A stretch of 64,000 nt of DNA from Humibacillus sp. DSM 29435 (GCF_001758225.1 NZ_MAST01000052.1:124001-188000), one strand, 5' to 3'; shown: positions 26,696 through 38,514, numbered from the stretch's first letter. The notes: a model not told the origin generated them from the sequence alone. Numbers and translations are program-made.

Positions 26696-27796
26696 GTGCA
26701 CGAGTACGTACTGGTTCTCATCGTGGCGGCTGTGGTCACCTACATCGTCACGCCGTTGGTGCGCAGCTTTGCCGTGGCGACCGGAGCCTTCACGGCGGTT
26801 CGCGAGCGCGACGTGCACACCACCCCCATCCCGCGCCTGGGGGGAGTGGGCATCTACCTCGGCTTCGTCGCCGCCGCGCTGGTGGCCCGCTCGCTGCCCT
26901 ACCTCGGCACGCTGTTCTCCACCAAGCAGATCCTCGGGGTGGTGGCGGCCGGCGGGGTCGTCTGCCTCGTCGGGGCCTTCGACGACATCCGCGAGCTCGA
27001 CTGGCTGACCAAGCTGGCCGGGCAGATGCTGGCTGCCGGGCTGATGGCCTACACCGGGGTGCAGCTGCTGTCGTTGCCGATCTTCGGCACCACGTTTCTC
27101 CCGACGCCGCTGCTCGTGCTGCTCACGGTGCTCGTAGTGATCGCCTCGACCAACGCCGTCAACTTCATCGACGGCCTTGACGGGCTCGCCGCCGGGGTCG
27201 TCGGCATCGCCGCGCTCGCTTTCTTCATCTACGGCTACATCGTCTCGCGATCGTTCGTGCCGGCGAACGTGTTCTCGACGGCGACCTTCATCTCGGCGGC
27301 GCTGGTCGGATGCTGCGCGGGGTTTCTGCCGCACAACTTCCACCCCGCCCGCCTGTTCATGGGTGACTCGGGGGCGCTGACGCTCGGGCTGTTGCTCTCG
27401 GCCGCGACGATCACGCTGACGGGCAACGTCAACCCCGGTTCTGACGTCAGCGCCAACCAGGTGACCGCCGCGTTCCTGCCCGTCATCGTGCCGTTGGCGG
27501 TGATGCTGCTGCCATTGGTCGACATGGCCCTGGCCGTGGTGCGTCGTACCCTCAAGGGGCAGAAACCGTGGCAGCCCGACGCCTTGCACCTGCACCACCG
27601 CATGCTGAAGTTCGGCCATACCCACCGGCGGGCGGTGCTCATCCTCTACCTGTGGGCGGCCATCGTGGCCCTGGGCTCGGTCTCGTTCGTGATCTGGGAC
27701 GGCTGGTGGCCGCTCGTGGTGGTGCTCGCTGCGGCGGTCGTCGGTGCCGGCCTGACCGTCCTGCTGCCGAGGTGGAGGGCCTCCGAACGCTTGTGA
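26696..27796 (+). CDS. wecA: undecaprenyl/decaprenyl-phosphate GlcNAc-1-phosphate transferase (WecA family)
   Basis: 366 residues with about ten or eleven membrane helices, a PNPT-family enzyme that starts polyprenyl-linked glycan assembly. The conserved acidic motifs are GAFDDIRELDWLTK (Mg-binding Asp pair), NAVNFIDGLDGLAAG, and FMGDSGALTLGLL. The cytosolic loop ends with HLHHRMLKFGHTHRRAV, the WecA-type histidine motif that separates it from MraY. In actinobacteria it is thought to start arabinogalactan or teichoic-acid linker synthesis. The GTG start lacks a good RBS. The stop codon lies inside the predicted atp operator. Confidence 0.9.
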   Translation: MHEYVLVLIVAAVVTYIVTPLVRSFAVATGAFTAVRERDVHTTPIPRLGGVGIYLGFVAAALVARSLPYLGTLFSTKQILGVVAAGGVVCLVGAFDDIRELDWLTKLAGQMLAAGLMAYTGVQLLSLPIFGTTFLPTPLLVLLTVLVVIASTNAVNFIDGLDGLAAGVVGIAALAFFIYGYIVSRSFVPANVFSTATFISAALVGCCAGFLPHNFHPARLFMGDSGALTLGLLLSAATITLTGNVNPGSDVSANQVTAAFLPVIVPLAVMLLPLVDMALAVVRRTLKGQKPWQPDALHLHHRMLKFGHTHRRAVLILYLWAAIVALGSVSFVIWDGWWPLVVVLAAAVVGAGLTVLLPRWRASERL

Positions 27797-27809
27797 TAGG
27801 ATTCACAAG
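27790..27809 (+). promoter_or_regulatory. CRP/GlxR-type operator overlapping the atp promoter
   Basis: CTTGTGA-N6-TCACAAG is a perfect 7-bp inverted repeat containing the CRP consensus TGTGA-N6-TCACA. The six central bases are TAGGAT, a good -10 hexamer (27797-27802). The site also covers the wecA stop codon. Binding here would block RNA polymerase. The consensus is established knowledge; occupancy is inference. Confidence 0.7.
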
Positions 27810-27917
27810 CACCTGAAGGGAGTCTGGGAACCGGAGTCCACCGGCAGCCGATCCTTTTGCACCGCAAGCACATCCAGCCCGAGCACAACGCCGACCGACG
27901 CAGCCAGGCAGGTTTTC

Positions 27918-28445
27918 TTGAGCGACATCACGGCCCCGAAGGCATCATCTGCTGACGCCTTCGCGCAGCTGCTGCGCGGCTCGCTGGTGCCAACCACCGC
28001 GGCAGCCCTCGTCTGCGTCGTGGTCGCTCTCTTCTCGAGCGGGAAGGCCGCCTACTCTGCCGCCTTCGGAGCCGCACTGGTCATCTTCTTCTTCAGCGCC
28101 ACCCTGATCGTGATGAAGCGCACCGCCGACCTGGCCCCCACGACGGTCATGATGATCGTGATGGCCACCTACACCTTCAAGGTGGTCGTCCTCGGTGTCG
28201 CCATGTTCGCCCTGCGAGACGCGAGCTGGGTGTCGGGATACGCCGTCGGTGTGTCGATCACGGTGTGTGCGCTCGTGTGGCTCTTCTTCGAGATGCGGGC
28301 CTACAAGCGGCTACGCATCTTCGTCTACGACGTCGATACTGCCAACAGTGGCAACACCGCCGACAGCGGTATCGCCGGTATCGCCGGCACTGACGCCGCT
28401 GCCCTCACGACCGACCCCTCGAAGGAGCCGCGCCGTGATCCCTGA
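27918..28445 (+). CDS. AtpI-like membrane protein, first gene of the atp operon
   Basis: 175 residues from a TTG start preceded by a CAGGCAGG-type RBS. Four hydrophobic segments (about 22-42, 46-66, 76-98, 104-125) are followed by a 50-residue polar tail containing NSGNTADSGIAGIAG. Position and topology match the uncharacterised AtpI/subunit-I-like proteins that open actinobacterial atp operons. They are proposed to help c-ring assembly or magnesium supply. Confidence 0.7.
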   Translation: MSDITAPKASSADAFAQLLRGSLVPTTAAALVCVVVALFSSGKAAYSAAFGAALVIFFFSATLIVMKRTADLAPTTVMMIVMATYTFKVVVLGVAMFALRDASWVSGYAVGVSITVCALVWLFFEMRAYKRLRIFVYDVDTANSGNTADSGIAGIAGTDAAALTTDPSKEPRRDP

Positions 28446-28459
28446 GACCGGAGAGCACC

Positions 28460-28720
28460 ATGGCCGAGGCCACCGAACCGACACCGTCCCCTCGTCCCGA
28501 CGAGCCGTCGGAGGCAGAGAAGCTGCGGCGGTTCAACACCAGCGAGCAGGACTCCGCCTGGCGGGCCATCGCCTACCTGCTGAGCGGTCCGCTGATCTAC
28601 GGCGGCCTCGGAGCCCTCGCCGACCACTGGCTCGGAACGTCCTGGCTGGTGGGGGTGGGCATCGTCGGAGGCATGGCGTTGTCGCTCTACCTGATCTGGT
28701 TCCGGTACGGTACGCACTGA
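28460..28720 (+). CDS. AtpZ/AtpI family protein
   Basis: 86 residues. After a Pro/Glu-rich N-terminus, two helices follow: WRAIAYLLSGPLIYGGLGALADHWL and GVGIVGGMALSLYLIWFRYG (in outline), the AtpZ pattern. It is thought to act with AtpI in Mg2+/Ca2+ entry or c-ring assembly. It sits 14 nt after the previous gene and upstream of atpB. Confidence 0.75.
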   Translation: MAEATEPTPSPRPDEPSEAEKLRRFNTSEQDSAWRAIAYLLSGPLIYGGLGALADHWLGTSWLVGVGIVGGMALSLYLIWFRYGTH

Positions 28721-28868
28721 ACTCGGTGGTCGCCGGGGTGCCGCTTCGCCTCTGCGTCATCTCGACCGTCGGCAGCGTCGAGCCACTGCCGCACACGTTG
28801 CCCACCGACAGCAGCAACAGCACGCCCCGTGACACCAGTACTGCCCAGCGCCTTCGAAGGAGTTACCT

Positions 28869-29663
28869 GTGAGCATCGTGGCCACTGCGGTCGGTGCCGT
28901 GAGCGCCGACTTCACCCCCCCGGGCGTGGAGGAGTTCTGGCAGCCGCTCTTCGGCACCGACGGGGCCTGGGCCATCACCCGGCCGATTCTGCTCAGCGTG
29001 CTCTCGGTCGCCCTGATCAGCTGGTGGCTGCTCGCCACCACGAAGAAGAAGGCCGTCGTGCCGAGCAAGGGCCAGATGGGCACCGAGGCGGTCTACGGCC
29101 TCGTGCGCAACGGGGTCGCGAAAGACCTGATCGGCAGCAAGGAGTTCATGCGGTTCGTACCGCTGCTCTTCACGATGTTCGTGCTGATCCTCACGAACAA
29201 CCTGTTCGGTGTCGTGCCGCCGATGAGCTACCCGACGATGGGGCGCATCGGCTTCCCGGTGGCGCTGGCCCTGATCGTCTGGATCGTCTTCCACGTCGTC
29301 GGCATGCGCAAGCACGGCTTCTTCGGCTACTGGGCCTCGCTCGTGCCGAGCGGTCTGCCCAAGGCCATGGTGCCGTTCATCTTCGTCCTCGAGCTGATCA
29401 CCGACCTGTTCACGCGGCCGGTCACCTTGGCCCTGCGACTCTTCGGCAACATGTTCGCCGGCCACATCCTGCTCGTGCTGTTCGTCACCGGTGGCTGGTA
29501 CATGCTAACCAACGGCGGCATCCTCGTGGTCGCCGGTGGCGTCACCTGGGTCTTCGCCATCATCATGTTCCTCTTCGAGATCCTCGTGGAGTTCCTCCAG
29601 GCCTACGTCTTCACGCTCCTGGCGGCTCTCTACATCGCCGGTGCGGTGGCCGACGAGCACTGA
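28869..29663 (+). CDS. atpB: ATP synthase F0 subunit a
   Basis: 264 residues with five or six membrane helices. It forms the proton half-channels with the c-ring. The essential arginine is in LALRLFGNMFAGH, and LEFLQAYVFTLLAALYI near the C-terminus is the second channel helix. The start has GAAGGAG a few nt upstream. The 148-nt gap before it has no clear terminator. Confidence 0.96.
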   Translation: MSIVATAVGAVSADFTPPGVEEFWQPLFGTDGAWAITRPILLSVLSVALISWWLLATTKKKAVVPSKGQMGTEAVYGLVRNGVAKDLIGSKEFMRFVPLLFTMFVLILTNNLFGVVPPMSYPTMGRIGFPVALALIVWIVFHVVGMRKHGFFGYWASLVPSGLPKAMVPFIFVLELITDLFTRPVTLALRLFGNMFAGHILLVLFVTGGWYMLTNGGILVVAGGVTWVFAIIMFLFEILVEFLQAYVFTLLAALYIAGAVADEH

Positions 29664-29731
29664 ACCGACCCACTGCGTCCGTCAGCAGCACCCGGGCGCA
29701 CCCGACGTTCCACCAGCAGCACTCACGTTGA

Positions 29732-30669
<938 letters not shown>

Positions 30670-30670
<1 letters not shown>

Positions 30671-31482
30671 TGCAGGGTTCCTCACGGGCCGCGGCGACTC
30701 AGAGCCGCGAGGCCTTCACGGCCGCTCTGACCGCGGGCGTCGACCTGCCCCGGCTGGCCGGCGAGCTGTTCTCGGTGGTGACGCTGCTCGACTCGAACTC
30801 TCACCTGCGTCGCGCCGTGGCCGACCCGGCCCGCGAGGAGAGCGACAAGGTGGCGCTGACGCAACGGCTCTTCGCGGGCAAGGTCAGCGACGCCGCGCTC
30901 ACCGTGCTCGGGGGTGTCATCGGTCAGCGCTGGAGCACCGACCGTGACCTCACCGACAGCCTCGAGTCGTACGCCGTCGAGACCGTCGTCGCAGCGGCCG
31001 AGAGCAACGAGCGGGTCGACCGGGTCGAGGACGAGCTCTTCCGGTTCGAGCGCATCGTCGCGGCCGACCCTGGCCTGTCCGCCGCTCTCGGAGACACGGC
31101 GGTGCCCGCCGACAAGCGGCTGGCCCTCGTCGACGACCTGCTGCGCGACAAGGTGGCCGACGAGACCGCGCTGCTGGTCCGCCAGGCCGTGTCGGCTCCT
31201 CGCGGTCGGCGGTTCGGCCGCGTCGTCGAGGGGTTCCTCGACGCCGCTTCGCGTCGCCGTGACCAGCAGACCGCGACGGTCACCTCCGCCGTCACCCTCA
31301 CCGACGGAGACCGGGAGCGTCTCGTCTCGGGTCTCTCCGCTCTCTACGGCGGCAAGGTCCACCTCAACACCCTCATCGACCCCCGAGTTCTCGGCGGGGT
31401 GAAGGTCGAGATCGGTGACGAGGTCATCGACGGCACCGTGATCCGCAAGCTCGACGGCGCCCGCCGTGCCATGGGCGCCTGA
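30670..31482 (+). CDS. atpH: ATP synthase F1 subunit delta
   Basis: 270 residues, the long actinobacterial form. It links the b stalk to the top of F1. The C-terminal end contains the family segment LIDPRVLGGVKVEIGDEVIDG (in outline). The ATG overlaps the atpF stop, so synthesis is coupled. Confidence 0.94.
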
Positions 31483-31551
31483 GCACCACTCCATCAGCTG
31501 TGAACAACCACCGACCCGCCAAGCCGGGTCATACCGAGGAGAAGATCTGAC

Positions 31552-33183
31552 ATGACGGAGCTTTCGATCCGTCCGGAGGAGATCCGCGACGCCCTGGACT
31601 CGTTCGTCCAGTCCTACGAGCCCGGTGCGGCCTCGCGCGAAGAGGTCGGCCACGTCATCGACGCCGGTGACGGCATCGCTCACGTCGAGGGCCTTCCTTC
31701 GGCCATGACCAACGAGCTGCTGCAGTTCGAGGACGGCACGCTGGGACTCGCGCTCAACCTCGACGTGCACGACATCGGCGTCGTCGTGCTCGGCGACTTC
31801 TCCGGTATCGAGGAGGGCCAGCCGGTCAAGCGCACCGGCGAGGTGCTCTCGGTGCCCGTCGGCGACGCGTTCCTCGGCCGAGTGGTCGACCCGCTCGGCA
31901 ACCCGATCGACGGACTCGGCGAGATCAAGACCACCGAGCGACGTGCGCTCGAGCTGCAGGCCCCGAACGTCATGCAGCGCAAGTCGGTGCACGAGCCGCT
32001 CCAGACCGGAATCAAGGCCGTCGACGCCATGACCCCGATCGGGCGCGGTCAGCGTCAGCTCATCATCGGTGACCGTCAGACCGGCAAGACCACGGTCGCG
32101 ATCGACACGATCATCAACCAGAAGCGCAACTGGGAGTCGGGCGACGAGGACCAGCAGGTGCGCTGCATCTACGTCGCCATCGGCCAGAAGGGCTCGACCA
32201 TCGCGTCGGTGCGCGGCACGCTGGAGGAGTCGGGCGCGCTCGAGTACACGACGATCGTCGCCGCCCCGGCCTCTGACTCCGCCGGCTTCAAGTACCTCGC
32301 CCCCTACACCGGCTCGGCCATCGGCCAGCACTGGATGTACCAGGGCAAGCACGTGCTCATCGTGTTCGACGACCTGAGCAAGCAGGCCGAGGCCTATCGC
32401 GCTGTGTCGCTGCTGCTGCGTCGCCCGCCGGGCCGCGAGGCCTACCCCGGTGACGTGTTCTACCTGCACAGCCGCCTTCTCGAGCGCTGCGCCAAGCTGT
32501 CTGACGACCTCGGTCACGGCTCGATGACCGGCCTGCCCGTCATCGAGACCAAGGCCGGTGACGTCTCGGCGTACATCCCGACCAACGTCATCTCGATCAC
32601 CGACGGTCAGATCTACCTGCAGGCCGACCTGTTCAACGCCAACGTCCGGCCCGCGATCGACGTGGGTGTGTCGGTCTCCCGTGTCGGCGGCGCGGCCCAG
32701 ATCAAGGCCATGAAGTCGGTGGCCGGCCAGCTGCGTCTCGACCTGGCCCAGTTCCGCGCCATGGAGGCGTTCGCCATGTTCGCCTCCGACCTCGACCCGG
32801 CCTCCCGGGCCCAGCTCGCCCGTGGCGCGCGTCTGGTCGAGCTGCTCAAGCAGCCGCAGAGCAACCCCTACCCGGTCGAGGAGCAGGTCGTCTCGATCTG
32901 GGCCGGCACCGCCGGCAAGCTCGATGAGGTCGCTGTCGAAGACGTGCGCACCTTCGAGTCGGAGCTGCTCGACACGCTTCGGCGTGACGGCAGCATCCTG
33001 GCGACGATCCGTGAGACGAAGAAGCTCGACGACGACACGATCAACGCGCTCGACAAGGTCATCGCCGACGTCAAGGAGTACTTCCGTGGCACCGGGCGTG
33101 ACGGCCTGCAGGCCGGCACCGAAGGGGTCGAAGAGCTCGACGACGACGCCATCAACCAGGCGAAGATCGTCAAGAACAAGTAG
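31552..33183 (+). CDS. atpA: ATP synthase F1 subunit alpha
   Basis: 543 residues. The non-catalytic nucleotide-binding subunit. Walker A is GDRQTGKT (173-180), Walker B is [12 protein letters not shown], and the alpha signature [14 protein letters not shown] is present. The C-terminus is about 30 residues longer than E. coli, with an acidic tail ([20 protein letters not shown]), as in mycobacteria, where such an extension suppresses ATP hydrolysis. GAGGAG precedes the ATG. Confidence 0.97.
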   Translation: MTELSIRPEEIRDALDSFVQSYEPGAASREEVGHVIDAGDGIAHVEGLPSAMTNELLQFEDGTLGLALNLDVHDIGVVVLGDFSGIEEGQPVKRTGEVLSVPVGDAFLGRVVDPLGNPIDGLGEIKTTERRALELQAPNVMQRKSVHEPLQTGIKAVDAMTPIGRGQRQLIIGDRQTGKTTVAIDTIINQKRNWESGDEDQQVRCIYVAIGQKGSTIASVRGTLEESGALEYTTIVAAPASDSAGFKYLAPYTGSAIGQHWMYQGKHVLIVFDDLSKQAEAYRAVSLLLRRPPGREAYPGDVFYLHSRLLERCAKLSDDLGHGSMTGLPVIETKAGDVSAYIPTNVISITDGQIYLQADLFNANVRPAIDVGVSVSRVGGAAQIKAMKSVAGQLRLDLAQFRAMEAFAMFASDLDPASRAQLARGARLVELLKQPQSNPYPVEEQVVSIWAGTAGKLDEVAVEDVRTFESELLDTLRRDGSILATIRETKKLDDDTINALDKVIADVKEYFRGTGRDGLQAGTEGVEELDDDAINQAKIVKNK

Positions 33184-33190
33184 CTCCCGC

Positions 33191-33235
33191 CCGGATGCCG
33201 CTGGGCTGAGCGCGAACCCGCCCAGCGGCATCCGG
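33191..33235 (+). repeat. 16-bp perfect inverted repeat between atpA and atpG
   Basis: Arms 33191-33206 and 33220-33235 pair perfectly around a 13-nt loop, 7 nt after the atpA stop, with no T-tract. It shares CGGATGCCGCTGGGC with the glyA hairpin. It may be a terminator, a processing site or a 3'-end stabiliser within the operon. Confidence 0.8.
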
Positions 33236-33349
33236 CAGGGCTGAGGTTGACCCCGACCGCCAGCAGACCAGCTCGAACGAACGACATCTCGAACAGCATC
33301 CCCGAACAACGGCACGACCCAGACACTCAGACACAGAGAGGCGGAGCAC

Positions 33350-34285
33350 ATGGGAGCGCAGATGCGGATCTACCGCCAGCGCATCAAGTCCGTCAGCTCC
33401 ATCAAGAAGATCACCAACGCGATGGAGCTGATCGCGGCCGCCCGTGTCGTCAAGGCGCGCCAGCGGGCCACTGAGGCCATGCCCTACACGACCGCCCTGA
33501 CCCGTGCGGTGAGTGCGGTGGCGAGCAACACCAACGAGGACCACCCGCTCACCACCTCGAGCTCTGACGCCAAGCGAGCCGGCGTCGTGATCATCGCGGC
33601 CGACCGCGGACTCGCCGGTGCCTACTCCGTCTCGGCCATCAAGCGGGCCGTCGAGCTGATGAACCACCTGCAGGGTGAGGGCATGGAGGTGGTGCCCTAC
33701 CTCGTGGGTCGCAAGGCGGTCGCCTACTTCAAGTTCCGCAAGCGCGAGTATGCGCAGGAGTGGACCGGCTTCTCCGACGCCCCGACCTTCGAGAACGCCA
33801 AGGAGATCGCCGACCGCATCACCGCCGACTTCCTCAAGGACTGGGACGAGGGCGGTCACGACGAGATCCATGTCGTCTTCACCCGGTTCCGCTCGATGGT
33901 CCGTCAAGACCCCCACGTGCTGCGCCTGCTGCCCCTCGAGGTCGTCGACGCGAGCGACGAGGGCGAGGAGGGGCTCGACCTCAGCGTGAACCAGTACGAG
34001 AAGGGCGAGATTCCGCCCGAGTACGACTTCGAGCCCGGTGCGGCCGAGGTGCTCGACCAGCTGCTGCCGAAGTACGTCCGCAACCGCATCTACACCGCCC
34101 TGCTCAGCTCATCGGCATCCGAGCTGGCTGCCCGGCAGCGGGCGATGAAGTCGGCTACCGACAACGCGGGAGACCTCATCAAGCGCTACGAGCGTCTCGC
34201 CAACCAGGCCCGTCAGGCCGGCATCACCCAAGAGATCAGTGAAATCGTGGGCGGCGCAGACGCCCTCGCCGACGCCAAGAAGTAA
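33350..34285 (+). CDS. atpG: ATP synthase F1 subunit gamma
   Basis: 311 residues. N-terminal [25 protein letters not shown] (in outline) and C-terminal [28 protein letters not shown] (in outline) are the two long coiled-coil helices of the rotor. The middle region carries an actinobacterial insert near 195-215 ([14 protein letters not shown]). GAGG precedes the ATG. Confidence 0.96.
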   Translation: MGAQMRIYRQRIKSVSSIKKITNAMELIAAARVVKARQRATEAMPYTTALTRAVSAVASNTNEDHPLTTSSSDAKRAGVVIIAADRGLAGAYSVSAIKRAVELMNHLQGEGMEVVPYLVGRKAVAYFKFRKREYAQEWTGFSDAPTFENAKEIADRITADFLKDWDEGGHDEIHVVFTRFRSMVRQDPHVLRLLPLEVVDASDEGEEGLDLSVNQYEKGEIPPEYDFEPGAAEVLDQLLPKYVRNRIYTALLSSSASELAARQRAMKSATDNAGDLIKRYERLANQARQAGITQEISEIVGGADALADAKK

Positions 34286-35773
<1,488 letters not shown>

Positions 35774-35786
35774 CCACGTGTGACTG

Positions 35787-35810
35787 ACCTCCCTGGCCCA
35801 CCAGGGAGGT
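35787..35810 (+). terminator. terminator-like hairpin 1 after atpD
   Basis: A perfect 10-bp stem (ACCTCCCTGG/CCAGGGAGGT) with a CCCA loop, 13 nt after the atpD stop. Confidence 0.75.
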
Positions 35811-35822
35811 CGTGCATGAAGC

Positions 35823-35855
35823 CGGCGCCGGTGCCCCCGAGGGGCACCGGCGCCG
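35823..35855 (+). terminator. terminator-like hairpin 2 after atpD
   Basis: A perfect 15-bp GC-rich stem (arms 35823-35837 and 35841-35855) with a CGA loop, followed by TTCGTCGTT. With hairpin 1 it forms a tandem terminator in the middle of the atp gene cluster. Confidence 0.8.
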
Positions 35856-36026
35856 TTCGTCGTTGCGGGCCGATGGCCCGGCAGGGGTGGCCCGGCACCG
35901 GGGTCCGCTCTGTGTGACGACCGTCGCGACGGGGCATTACCTGAGCGGATGCGGTGTTGTACGAGGCACAGGAAACATCCAGATCAGCCCGAGTCGGGTC
36001 GCTCGACCCCAAGGAGAGAAATCATC

Positions 36027-37424
36027 GTGACCATCCCCAGCAACAGTTCCGACCGCCACCAGGTCGTGGTCATCGGATCGGGGTTCGGCGGGCTCTTCAG
36101 CACCCAGAAGCTGAAGCGGGCGGACGTCGACGTCACCCTCATCGCGAAGACCACCCACCACCTGTTCCAGCCGCTGCTCTACCAGCTGGCGACCGGCATC
36201 CTGTCCGAGGGCGAGATCGCTCCCGCTACCCGTGAGGTGCTGCACGCCCAGCGCAACGCCACCGTGCTGTTGGGCGACGTGACCGCCATCGACCTGGCGG
36301 GCAAGACCGTAACCCACCGCAGCGTGGGCGGCGAGAGCGTCACCCGCTACGACTCGCTGATCGTGTCTGCCGGGGCGGGCCAGTCGTACTTCGGCAACGA
36401 CGAGTTCGCCCGACACGCACCCGGGATGAAGTCGATCGACGACGCGCTCGAGCTGCGTGGGCGAATCTTCGGCTCCTTCGAGCTGGCCGAGCTCGCCACG
36501 AACCCCGACGAGATCGAACGACTCATGACGTTCGTCGTCGTCGGCGCCGGGCCCACCGGAGTCGAGATGGCGGGCCAGATCGCCGAGCTCGCGCACCGCA
36601 CCCTCAGGCGCGACTTCCGGCGCATCGACCCCAAGAACGCCCGAGTGATCCTGCTCGACTTCGCGCCGGCGGTGCTCGGCTCGTTCGGTGAGAAGCTGGG
36701 GGAGCGGGCGCAGAACCGGCTCGAGAAGATGGGCGTGGAGGTGCGTCTCGGGGCCAAGGTGGTCGGGGTCGACGCGACCGGCATCGACGTGCAGCACCAC
36801 GACGGCAGCCAGGAACGCATCGAGTCGGTGTGCAAGGTGTGGGCTGCCGGTGTGAGCGCCTCGCCGCTCGGCCGGATGCTGGCCGAGCAGTCCGGAGCCG
36901 GGCTCGACCGCGCCGGACGGGTCGAGGTGAACGACGACCTGACCCTCCCTGGCCATCCGGAGGTGTTCGTGGTGGGCGACATGATGGCGTTGAAACAGCT
37001 GCCCGGCGTCGCGCAGGTGGCGATCCAGGGCGGTCGTTACGCGGCCGAGCAGATCATCCGACGGCTGACCGGGCGCGAGCCGAAGGGCGCCTTCGAGTAC
37101 TTCGACAAGGGCTCGATGGCCACCATCTCTCGTTTCTCGGCTGTGGCATCGGTGGGCAAGGCGCAGTTCAGCGGCTTCCTCGCCTGGGTGATGTGGCTCG
37201 CGGTTCACCTCGTCTACATCATCGGGTTCAAGCACCGGATCACGACGTTGCTGCACTGGGCCATCAGCTTCCTCGGCCGAGGTAGAGCTGAACGGGTGGT
37301 CACGGAGCAGCAGGTGTTCGCCCGTACTGCCATCGAAGACCTCGGTGACGAGTTCAACCCCGAGCTCCCGGGTATCGCGGCCGACCGCCAGCCCGAGCTC
37401 GTCACGGCTCACCAGCGCAACTGA
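36027..37424 (+). CDS. ndh: type II NADH dehydrogenase (NDH-2)
   Basis: 465 residues. A non-proton-pumping flavoenzyme that passes electrons from NADH to menaquinone. FAD loop VVVIGSGFGGLFSTQKL, NAD loop FVVVGAGPTGVEMAGQIAEL (in outline), and the second FAD motif EVFVVGDMM are present. Two hydrophobic C-terminal segments (FLAWVMWLAVHLVYIIGF, about 393-410; and ITTLLHWAISFLG) anchor it to the membrane. The GTG at 36027 has AAGGAGAG 7-8 nt upstream. Unusually, it lies between atpD and atpC. Confidence 0.92.
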   Translation: MTIPSNSSDRHQVVVIGSGFGGLFSTQKLKRADVDVTLIAKTTHHLFQPLLYQLATGILSEGEIAPATREVLHAQRNATVLLGDVTAIDLAGKTVTHRSVGGESVTRYDSLIVSAGAGQSYFGNDEFARHAPGMKSIDDALELRGRIFGSFELAELATNPDEIERLMTFVVVGAGPTGVEMAGQIAELAHRTLRRDFRRIDPKNARVILLDFAPAVLGSFGEKLGERAQNRLEKMGVEVRLGAKVVGVDATGIDVQHHDGSQERIESVCKVWAAGVSASPLGRMLAEQSGAGLDRAGRVEVNDDLTLPGHPEVFVVGDMMALKQLPGVAQVAIQGGRYAAEQIIRRLTGREPKGAFEYFDKGSMATISRFSAVASVGKAQFSGFLAWVMWLAVHLVYIIGFKHRITTLLHWAISFLGRGRAERVVTEQQVFARTAIEDLGDEFNPELPGIAADRQPELVTAHQRN

Positions 37425-37594
37425 TCGCAGGCAGCGGCTCCGGGCGGCATGACGACTCCTCTTGTCGTGAAGGAGGATTCGAGGGGTAATGCGCGAACCG
37501 TGAAGGTCTGCCTCAGGGCCGCTCGCCGGCCGTCCTGAGCATGCCGCTGGAGGCACTAAACTCAGGACCACCACCCCACGATCCGGAGGAACAC

Positions 37595-37876
37595 GTGAGT
37601 TCGCTCAAGGTTGAGATGGTCGCCGCCGACCGCAAGGTCTGGGAAGGCGAAGCCAAGTTCGTTCGCGCCCGGTCGATCGCTGGTGAGCTCGGCATCATGC
37701 CCGGGCACTCGCCGTTGCTGGGCATCCTCGTCGAGGGCGAGGTGACGATCGAGTCGGTCGACGGTCAGCGCCAGACGGTCACGGTCGACGGAGGGTTCCT
37801 CTCCGTCGACTCCGACGTGGTCACCATCGTCGCCGAACACGTCGACGCCTCGTCGATGCACACGTCCGGCCGCTGA
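37595..37876 (+). CDS. atpC: ATP synthase F1 subunit epsilon
   Basis: 93 residues, with the beta-sandwich (SLKVEMVAADRKVWEGEAKFV start; GELGIMPGHSPLLGIL motif) but almost no C-terminal helical hairpin, since the protein ends shortly after VVTIVAEHVD. The shortened C-terminus would weaken the inhibition mediated by that domain in other bacteria. The GTG start has CGGAGGA upstream. It is separated from atpD by 1.8 kb and follows ndh by 170 nt. Confidence 0.92.
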   Translation: MSSLKVEMVAADRKVWEGEAKFVRARSIAGELGIMPGHSPLLGILVEGEVTIESVDGQRQTVTVDGGFLSVDSDVVTIVAEHVDASSMHTSGR

Positions 37877-37886
37877 GGACCCGCCC

Positions 37887-38324
37887 GTGCCGACCGCGCT
37901 GTTCTCTACCGAGATCGTGGTCGGAACGCTGCTCCTGGTGATCGCCGTCGTGCTGGCCACCACGTTCCTACGGCGGCGCTACATCGCCCGCGGACTGCCC
38001 TTGACCCTCTGCGGACTGCGTGACGCTCGGGGTCGGCGCTGGCGCCTCGGTCACATCCGGTTCGGCGAGAACGCCCTCGAGTGGTACTCCCTCGGGGGCG
38101 TGTCGCTGCGCCCGCGTCACCGGTGGGACCGCCAGTCGCTGATGTTGAACGTTCCGCAGCCGCTGGCCGACGACGACGCCATCGCGGTGCTGCCCGGGGC
38201 CAGCGGCGTCTCGGCCAGCGACGGCACGAACGACTTCGAGCTGGCCCTCCAGAGCCCTGACTACACCGCTCTGCGGTCGTGGCAGGAAGCGTCGCCTCCG
38301 GGCTACAACGTCAACGTCGCCTGA
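37887..38324 (+). CDS. DUF2550 family membrane-anchored protein
   Basis: 145 residues from GTG 37887, 10 nt after atpC. One N-terminal membrane helix (about 8-28), then a soluble domain with RRRYIARGLPLTLCGLRD (in outline), FGENALEWYSLGGVSLRPRHRW (in outline) and SWQEASPPGYNVNVA. The family consistently follows atpC in actinobacteria. The function is unknown. Confidence 0.82.
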   Translation: MPTALFSTEIVVGTLLLVIAVVLATTFLRRRYIARGLPLTLCGLRDARGRRWRLGHIRFGENALEWYSLGGVSLRPRHRWDRQSLMLNVPQPLADDDAIAVLPGASGVSASDGTNDFELALQSPDYTALRSWQEASPPGYNVNVA

Positions 38325-38336
38325 CCCGCCCCCCTC

Positions 38337-38514
38337 CGACCCTGCTTGCGCGTCGCGCGGTTGGTGTCGGTATCGCGACCCTGCTTGCGCGTCGCGCCGC
38401 GCGTCGCGCGGTTGGTGTCGATATCGCGACCCTGCTTGCGCGTCGCGCCGCGCGTCGCGCGGTTGGTGTCGGTATCGCGACCCTGCTTGCGCGTCGCGCG
38501 GTTGGTGTCGATGG
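38337..38514. repeat. repeat array A (39/51-nt units), downstream of DUF2550 gene
   Basis: Four units begin CGACCCTGCTTGCGCGTCGC at 38337, 38376, 38427 and 38478. Units 2 and 3 are 51 nt because a 12-nt GC-rich block (cgcgcgtcgcgc) is duplicated; units 1 and 4 lack the extra block. Each carries GGTTGGTGTCG. The array lies between convergent genes. Confidence 0.9.

Noticed and set aside
30682-33351. 889-residue minus-strand ORF across atpH and atpA
   Set aside because: It overlaps two certain ATP synthase genes on the opposite strand and has no domains, RBS or promoter.
35816-35880. Small ORF starting at the ATG near 35816
   Set aside because: It lies inside the two terminator hairpins, and its codons are the GC stem sequence. 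No RBS is present.
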